Of a stretch of DNA of 64,000 bases, positions 59,384 to 64,000 are shown one piece after another. The position numbers and the translations under genes were made by a program. This DNA comes from Chloroflexota bacterium (GTDB lineage: Bacteria; Chloroflexota; Anaerolineae; UBA1429). The stretch spans positions 196,890-260,889 of the forward strand of contig JAAYDC010000014.1 in the NCBI GenBank assembly GCA_012729455.1, in the 5' to 3' direction. Each line of letters opens with the position of its first letter. Position 1 is the first letter of the stretch. The notes under the pieces were generated by a model. It made no database searches, was not told the DNA's origin, and saw only the letters and a program-made list of their open reading frames with translations.

Positions 59384-61264
59384 TTAGGGTCCGACCAAAT
59401 AACGCGCTGGCCAGGGCACGTAACGCGAAAAGAACTCCTCGCGGGAAACAACTTGGCCATCCTGCTCGATCACCCGCGTCAACACCGCATCGATTCCATC
59501 ATGGGCTCTCTCGACGAGGATGCGTTCGCCGGGCGCAAGCTTGTCGTCGACCTGGGTAATCGGCTCACCCGCCGGCACCGGGTTGGAAAGCTCCTCGCCC
59601 TCGATGCGCACCGAGCGGTTGGGCGGCATCCCATAGATAAAAAAGGTGATCGCTCCGCCCGGGTCGATCGAGTTCATGATGATGATGGGGGTATCGAGGT
59701 CGTTGGTGAACTTGAGGTCCGTGCTGGGTGAGAAAACCGCTGCATCCAGGCCTACCGGCGGTTCGTAACGCGCGATGCGATAGCTGTGCGGGGTGCGCTC
59801 GACGATCGGGAATCCACCGTAAAAAGCCGCCCTGAAGAGCGTGGTAGCCACCTGGCAAACCCCGCCGCCCGGACCCCTCACCGTCTGGTTGCCATAGATC
59901 ACCCACGACTCACTATAGCCGTTAGCGATCGTCACCGCTCCCAGGTTGGCCAGGAACGAAAAGGTCACCCCGGGTGCCACGACCACGAATTCGAAATCCT
60001 CGGCCGCGCGGCGGATGTTCTCGAGGCGCTCGGCCGGGTAGAGCTCAAAGACGGTGTGCCCCGAGCTGATTAGCTCCAGCGGCAGAAGCGCCTGAAGGTC
60101 ATCAAGGGTAATGTTGGGCTGCACCGAACGCAGCGGGATCTGCCCGGTACGCTCTTGAGAAAATGCCAGCTTTTGCACCAGTTCCACAGCAGCCGGCACA
60201 TCCAGCGAATAGCCCACCTGGGGCGGTTTCTGAGTGATAATCTGCCCGGAGCCGGTATCGTAGTGGTAGCTGCCCTCCATAGGCGGGCGTGAGATCTGGG
60301 TATTGAGCCCCTGTAAATAGGCACTCACCATTTCGATATTCAGGCTCACCTCGGATTTCACCGCCTCCGCGGTTTGCGCGTCGTCGAGCTCTAGCCAGGA
60401 TGCCAGCATAGCCTGGTCGATCACCCAGGTCTTGGTCACGATCGAACGTTCGCCCAGCAGCCCGATCTCTTCAATGCCAGCCTGCAGCGTAATTGGGCTC
60501 GACATCAGGATCTTGGCCCGGTCGGCAGCGAACTCGTAATCTGTCAGGCGCGGAATGATCGAGCAAAACACCAGGTTGACAGAGAGCGGATCGGGGTTGA
60601 GCGCCGCCGCCGCGACATTCTCCCGCTGAGCAACCCAGCCCTGCTGGCCCAGGCTATTGATGAATGCCTGCTGGATAGCTTGCTGGGTGGCAATATAGTC
60701 GATCTCGCGCCCAGCGCTCTCTTTTTGGGCCTCGATCTCGATGCCGCTCAGCACCACCTGAGCGGCGCGCGATGAGTGCACCTCTTCCGAGGCCAGCTCG
60801 CGCACATATACCATCATGCGCGAAGTATCCATCTGCACCGGTGTGATGATAGCGTAGCATCCCAAGTAGAGCTTGATCTGGGTGATCAGGTCCTGCCGGA
60901 ACCCACGGTTGCGCCCCATCGCCAGAGCCTGCGCCACGGCTGGCTCCACCAGCGGGGTAATGCCCAGTTGTGAGGGGGCCACCAGCCAGGTGCGTTCGCC
61001 AGCACTGAGCGCCAGAAAGGGCAGGCGGTCGGCCTGGGTGCTATCCTCGAGGGCTGCCACCGCCTGCGAGGCCGTCATGCCGGAGACGTCGACCCCGTTG
61101 ATGGTGATGTTGCGGTAGATGCGCCCGGCATAGCACTGCTGATAGACCAACCACAGGATGCCCAGCACGAGTACAGCCGCCAGCAGGCCATATACCACCA
61201 CGCGCCCGAGGCGCTGCAGCATGGTCTGCGGGATGCTATGACTTGAATCTGGGTTTGCTTGCAT
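59384..61264 (-). CDS. VanW-family protein with peptidoglycan-binding-type domains
   Basis: A 626-residue protein. An N-terminal membrane anchor (about 22-42) is followed by two PG_binding_4-type domains (about 60-200 and 240-390), which occur before VanW domains. The VanW domain lies near 420-560 with GVTFSFLANLG, GPGGGVCQVATTLFRAAF and LKFTNDLDTPIIIM. These proteins sit at the cell surface; VanW is named for vancomycin clusters, but its biochemical function is unknown. The start at 61264 is chosen because a promoter -10 box ends only 6 nt upstream, implying a leaderless mRNA. Confidence 0.88.
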   Translation of the reverse strand: MQANPDSSHSIPQTMLQRLGRVVVYGLLAAVLVLGILWLVYQQCYAGRIYRNITINGVDVSGMTASQAVAALEDSTQADRLPFLALSAGERTWLVAPSQLGITPLVEPAVAQALAMGRNRGFRQDLITQIKLYLGCYAIITPVQMDTSRMMVYVRELASEEVHSSRAAQVVLSGIEIEAQKESAGREIDYIATQQAIQQAFINSLGQQGWVAQRENVAAAALNPDPLSVNLVFCSIIPRLTDYEFAADRAKILMSSPITLQAGIEEIGLLGERSIVTKTWVIDQAMLASWLELDDAQTAEAVKSEVSLNIEMVSAYLQGLNTQISRPPMEGSYHYDTGSGQIITQKPPQVGYSLDVPAAVELVQKLAFSQERTGQIPLRSVQPNITLDDLQALLPLELISSGHTVFELYPAERLENIRRAAEDFEFVVVAPGVTFSFLANLGAVTIANGYSESWVIYGNQTVRGPGGGVCQVATTLFRAAFYGGFPIVERTPHSYRIARYEPPVGLDAAVFSPSTDLKFTNDLDTPIIIMNSIDPGGAITFFIYGMPPNRSVRIEGEELSNPVPAGEPITQVDDKLAPGERILVERAHDGIDAVLTRVIEQDGQVVSREEFFSRYVPWPARYLVGP

Positions 61265-61270
61265 GGCTCC

Positions 61271-61298
61271 ATTATAATGCACATCCTGTCATTGTCAT
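61271..61298 (-). promoter_or_regulatory. Promoter of the VanW gene (leaderless)
   Basis: On the minus strand ATGACA (61293-61298), a 16-bp spacer and a perfect TATAAT (61271-61276). The predicted start coincides with the ATG at 61264. Confidence 0.65.
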
Positions 61299-61311
61299 GA
61301 AAAGGTATACG

Positions 61312-61340
61312 TTGCACGAATCGAACATTTGTACTAGACT
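61312..61340 (+). promoter_or_regulatory. uvrB promoter with LexA-like box in its spacer
   Basis: TTGCAC (61312-61317), a 17-bp spacer and TAGACT (61335-61340). The spacer contains CGAACATTTGTACT (61322-61335), close to the Gram-positive LexA/DinR box CGAAC-N4-GTTCG (eight of ten fixed positions). A repressor bound there would block the promoter. Confidence 0.5.
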
Positions 61341-61366
61341 ATGGAGTGCACCTCCAGGGTACAAGC

Positions 61367-63397
61367 ATGGATTTTAAACTCGTCTCTGACTTTCAACCCA
61401 CCGGTGACCAGCCCGCCGCCATCGCCAGCCTGGCTGAGGGCGTGGCGCGCGGCGACCACTACCAGACCCTCAAGGGTGTGACAGGTTCCGGCAAAACCTT
61501 TGTGATGGCGCAGATCATCGAAAAGGCGCAACGTCCGACCCTGGTGATCGCGCATAACAAGACTCTGGCTGCCCAGCTGTACACCGAGTTCCGCGAGTTC
61601 TTTCCGCAGAACGCCGTGGAATACTTTGTCAGTTACTATGATTATTACCAGCCCGAGGCGTATCTGCCGCGCACCGATACCTATATCGAAAAGGACGCCC
61701 AGATCAACGAAGAGATCGAGCGACTGCGCCTCTCGACCACCGCCTCGCTGTTCTCGCGCCGTGACGTGGTGATCGTCGCCTCGGTCTCGTGCATCTATGG
61801 TCTGGGCGACCCCGAGGAATACGGCAAGGTAGTCGTCAAACTGCGCCTCAACGAGCCTTACTCTCGCGAACGCCTCCTGCGCCAGCTGGTGGGCATCTAT
61901 TACGAGCGCAATGACATCGCCCTGTCGGCCGGCAAGTTCCGCGTGCATGGTGATACGGTCGAGGTGCTGCCGGCTTACGGCACTACCGCCTATCGCATCG
62001 AGTTCTGGGGCGATACAATCGACCGCCTCAACGAGGTGGACGTGCTCACCGGCGAGGTGCTGCGCGAGCACACCAGCCTGGATATCTTCCCGGCCAAGCA
62101 CTTTGTTACGCCAGCGGAAAAACTCGAGGTGGCGCTCAAGAGCATCGAAGAAGAGCTGGAAGAGCGCCTAACGGTCTTGCGAGATGCTGACAAACTGCTG
62201 GAAGCCCAACGCCTTGAGCAGCGCACCCACTATGACCTCGAGATGCTGCGTGAGGTGGGTTACTGCACCGGCATCGAGAACTATTCGCGCCACCTCACCC
62301 AACGGTCGGCCGGCGAGCCGCCCTGGACGCTGCTCGATTATCTGCCGCACGACTATCTGATGTTTATCGACGAGTCGCACATGACGGTGCCGCAGATCCG
62401 CGGCATGTACAATGGCGACCTGGCGCGCAAGCAGGTGCTCGTCGATTTCGGCTTCCGCCTGCCCTCGGCCATGGATAACCGCCCGCTGACCTTTGCCGAG
62501 TTCGAAGACCATATCAACCAGTGCATCTTTGTTTCGGCCACGCCCGCTCCCTTTGAGCTTTCCATCAGCACCCAGGCGGTCGAACAGGTTATTCGCCCGA
62601 CCGGTTTAGTGGATCCTCATATCTCGGTGCGCCCCACGCGTGGGCAGATCGACGACCTGATCGGCGAGCTTAGACGGCGCGTGGCGCGCGGCGAGCGCGC
62701 CCTCGTAACCACTCTTACCAAACATATGGCCGAAGACCTGGCCGAGTACCTGCGTGACGCCAACATCAACGTGCATTACCTGCACTCTGAGATCGAGACC
62801 CTCGAGCGCGTCGACATCCTGCAAGACCTGCGTGCCGGCATTTATGACGCGGTAGTTGGCGTCAACCTGCTGCGCGAAGGCCTCGACCTGCCGGAAGTCT
62901 CGCTGGTGGTGATCCTGGATGCGGACAAGGAAGGCTTTCTGCGTTCGGGCACCTCGCTGATCCAGACCATCGGGCGTGCCGCCCGGCACGTCAATGGCGA
63001 AGTGATCATGTATGCCGACAGCATGACGGATTCGATGCGCCGCGCCATCGACGAGACCCAACGGCGCCGCGCTATCCAGGAAGCCTATAACCGCGAGCAT
63101 GGCATTATCCCCAGCACGATCATCAAGCAAGTGCGTGACCTGACGGCCTCCTTGCATGCCGGCGCCGAGATCAAGCCGGCTGAGCGCGCCTATGCCAATG
63201 TGCCCAAGTACGAGGCGACGCGCCTGATCCAGGAGCTGGAAGCCCAGATGCGCACCTTTGCGCAAAACCTCGAGTTCGAACAGGCCTCGCTCCTGCGCGA
63301 CCAGATCCTCGAGCTGCGCCGCACCCTGCGCGAAGAGGACGACATCCCCGAGTGGGAGCAGTTCCGCCGCTTTGAACGCGTAAAGGCGCACAAGTGA
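61367..63397 (+). CDS. uvrB: Excinuclease ABC subunit B
   Basis: A 676-residue UvrB, the damage-verifying helicase-like subunit of nucleotide excision repair. Walker A GVTGSGKT (37-44), the beta-hairpin [20 protein letters not shown], helicase motif [12 protein letters not shown], motif VI-type [11 protein letters not shown] and a C-terminal UVR domain ([20 protein letters not shown]) are all present. ATG 61367 (MDFKLVSDF) fits homologues; the track adds seven residues. Its last bases overlap the next gene (GTGA). Confidence 0.97.
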   Translation: MDFKLVSDFQPTGDQPAAIASLAEGVARGDHYQTLKGVTGSGKTFVMAQIIEKAQRPTLVIAHNKTLAAQLYTEFREFFPQNAVEYFVSYYDYYQPEAYLPRTDTYIEKDAQINEEIERLRLSTTASLFSRRDVVIVASVSCIYGLGDPEEYGKVVVKLRLNEPYSRERLLRQLVGIYYERNDIALSAGKFRVHGDTVEVLPAYGTTAYRIEFWGDTIDRLNEVDVLTGEVLREHTSLDIFPAKHFVTPAEKLEVALKSIEEELEERLTVLRDADKLLEAQRLEQRTHYDLEMLREVGYCTGIENYSRHLTQRSAGEPPWTLLDYLPHDYLMFIDESHMTVPQIRGMYNGDLARKQVLVDFGFRLPSAMDNRPLTFAEFEDHINQCIFVSATPAPFELSISTQAVEQVIRPTGLVDPHISVRPTRGQIDDLIGELRRRVARGERALVTTLTKHMAEDLAEYLRDANINVHYLHSEIETLERVDILQDLRAGIYDAVVGVNLLREGLDLPEVSLVVILDADKEGFLRSGTSLIQTIGRAARHVNGEVIMYADSMTDSMRRAIDETQRRRAIQEAYNREHGIIPSTIIKQVRDLTASLHAGAEIKPAERAYANVPKYEATRLIQELEAQMRTFAQNLEFEQASLLRDQILELRRTLREEDDIPEWEQFRRFERVKAHK

Positions 63398-64000
63398 GCG
63401 CTCCTCACGCGTCCAGCTACCTGGCGCTGGCCGCCAGCGGCGAGCTGCGGCAACGCGCGCGTCTGGCACAGCGTGCCCTGGCCGATTGCTGCCTGTGCCC
63501 GCGCCAGTGTCATGCCAACCGCACCGGCGGTGTGCTGGGCTACTGCCGTGCGGGTATCTTGCCGAGGGTAGCCAGCTGTAATGTGCATCGCTGGGAAGAG
63601 CCGCCCGTCAGCGGCAGTGAGGGCTCGGGGACAATCTTTTTTTCGCACTGCACGGCGCGCTGCCGGTTTTGCCAGAACTATCCCATCAGCCAGCTGGCGT
63701 CGGGCAAGGAGGTCACCCCCGAACGCCTGGGAGGCATGATGCTCGAGCTGCAGCGCATGGGCTGCCACAACATCAACCTGGTGACGCCCACCCACTATGT
63801 GCCGCAGATCCTGACGGCAGTGGCTGAGGCGAGTGCCCATGGGTTGCACATACCGCTGGTCTATAACACCAGCGGTTATGACAGCGTTAAGACGCTGCGC
63901 TGGCTGGATGGTATCGTCGACATCTACCTGCCCGACAGCAAGTACGCCGATGACGCCGCTGCGCGGCGGCTGTCGGACTATGTGCGCTATGTCGAGCACA
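63394..64000 (+). CDS. PflA-like radical SAM protein (partial, runs off window)
   Basis: Starts at GTG 63394, overlapping the uvrB stop, and is open to the window end (202 codons), so it is missing from the ORF track. The N-terminus has [12 protein letters not shown] and LGYCRAG. The SAM cluster motif follows in [18 protein letters not shown]. Later [14 protein letters not shown] and YLPDSKYAD match the COG1313 group of pyruvate formate-lyase activating enzyme homologues. The true substrate is unknown. It is translationally coupled to uvrB. Confidence 0.85.
   Translation, partial: MSAPHASSYLALAASGELRQRARLAQRALADCCLCPRQCHANRTGGVLGYCRAGILPRVASCNVHRWEEPPVSGSEGSGTIFFSHCTARCRFCQNYPISQLASGKEVTPERLGGMMLELQRMGCHNINLVTPTHYVPQILTAVAEASAHGLHIPLVYNTSGYDSVKTLRWLDGIVDIYLPDSKYADDAAARRLSDYVRYVEH

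Overview
The window looks like chromosomal DNA of a GC-rich Chloroflexota bacterium, most likely from the Anaerolineae or a related class. This is inferred from the gene repertoire: recA-recX-rny, PSP1/RicT, DUF2723 and PMT-type glycosyltransferases, a DnaD/DnaC-type loader beside dnaB, and cdaA-cdaR. No rRNA or other direct taxonomic marker is present. Most genes sit in tight operons with ATGA overlaps, and the coding density is high.

Layout. 0-2.3 kb: an AGE-family sugar epimerase, a hidden 53-codon Flp-pilin-like gene, tRNA-Pro and tRNA-Gly, and two tiny overlapping membrane-protein genes. 2.4-6.8 kb: recA, recX, rny and a PHP phosphoesterase. 6.8-15 kb: PSP1/RicT, holB and pncC, then sugar-catabolic genes (hydroxypyruvate-isomerase-like, nagB, FGGY kinase), an S1-domain protein, and a structured intergenic stretch that may be an RNA gene. 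15-20.4 kb: a zinc alcohol dehydrogenase, uvrC and mutS2. 20.5-30.2 kb: an envelope-glycan cluster of glycosyltransferases and very large membrane proteins. 30.3-31.9 kb: guaA.

31.9-35 kb is a visibly AT-rich island of foreign character. It holds a TIR-fragment pseudogene, a TIR/NB-ARC/TPR STAND protein that ends early in its TPR region, and a GyrI-like protein. 35-40 kb: a DsrE-like protein, an ECF sigma factor with an RsgI-type anti-sigma factor that carries an Asp/His-rich tail, the principal sigma factor rpoD preceded by a promoter-RNA-terminator cassette, and the rodZ-rimO pair.

41.6-49.7 kb is one long minus-strand operon: bifunctional nuclease, dnaB, dnaD, a tandem double-ATPase DnaC/DnaI-like loader, a membrane-anchored glycoside hydrolase, a PMT-type glycosyltransferase and an unknown protein. 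50-58 kb: an unknown membrane protein, an Old-Yellow-Enzyme-type oxidoreductase, then the minus-strand operon membrane protein-methyltransferase-argF-cdaA-cdaR-der. 58-64 kb: a ribosomal protein S1-like gene, a VanW-family protein with an apparently leaderless promoter, uvrB with a possible SOS operator, and the start of a PflA-like radical SAM gene that runs off the window.

The most unusual items are: (1) the AT-rich TIR-STAND island with an ectopic TIR fragment; (2) the helicase loader with two complete AAA+ domains in one chain; (3) the ECF sigma/RsgI-like pair with an Asn-Pro autocleavage-type motif and a poly-Asp/His tail; (4) the roughly 115-nt RNA cassette just upstream of rpoD; (5) the hairpin-rich non-coding stretch near 14.25-14.6 kb. 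No CRISPR array, complete insertion sequence or rRNA was seen.
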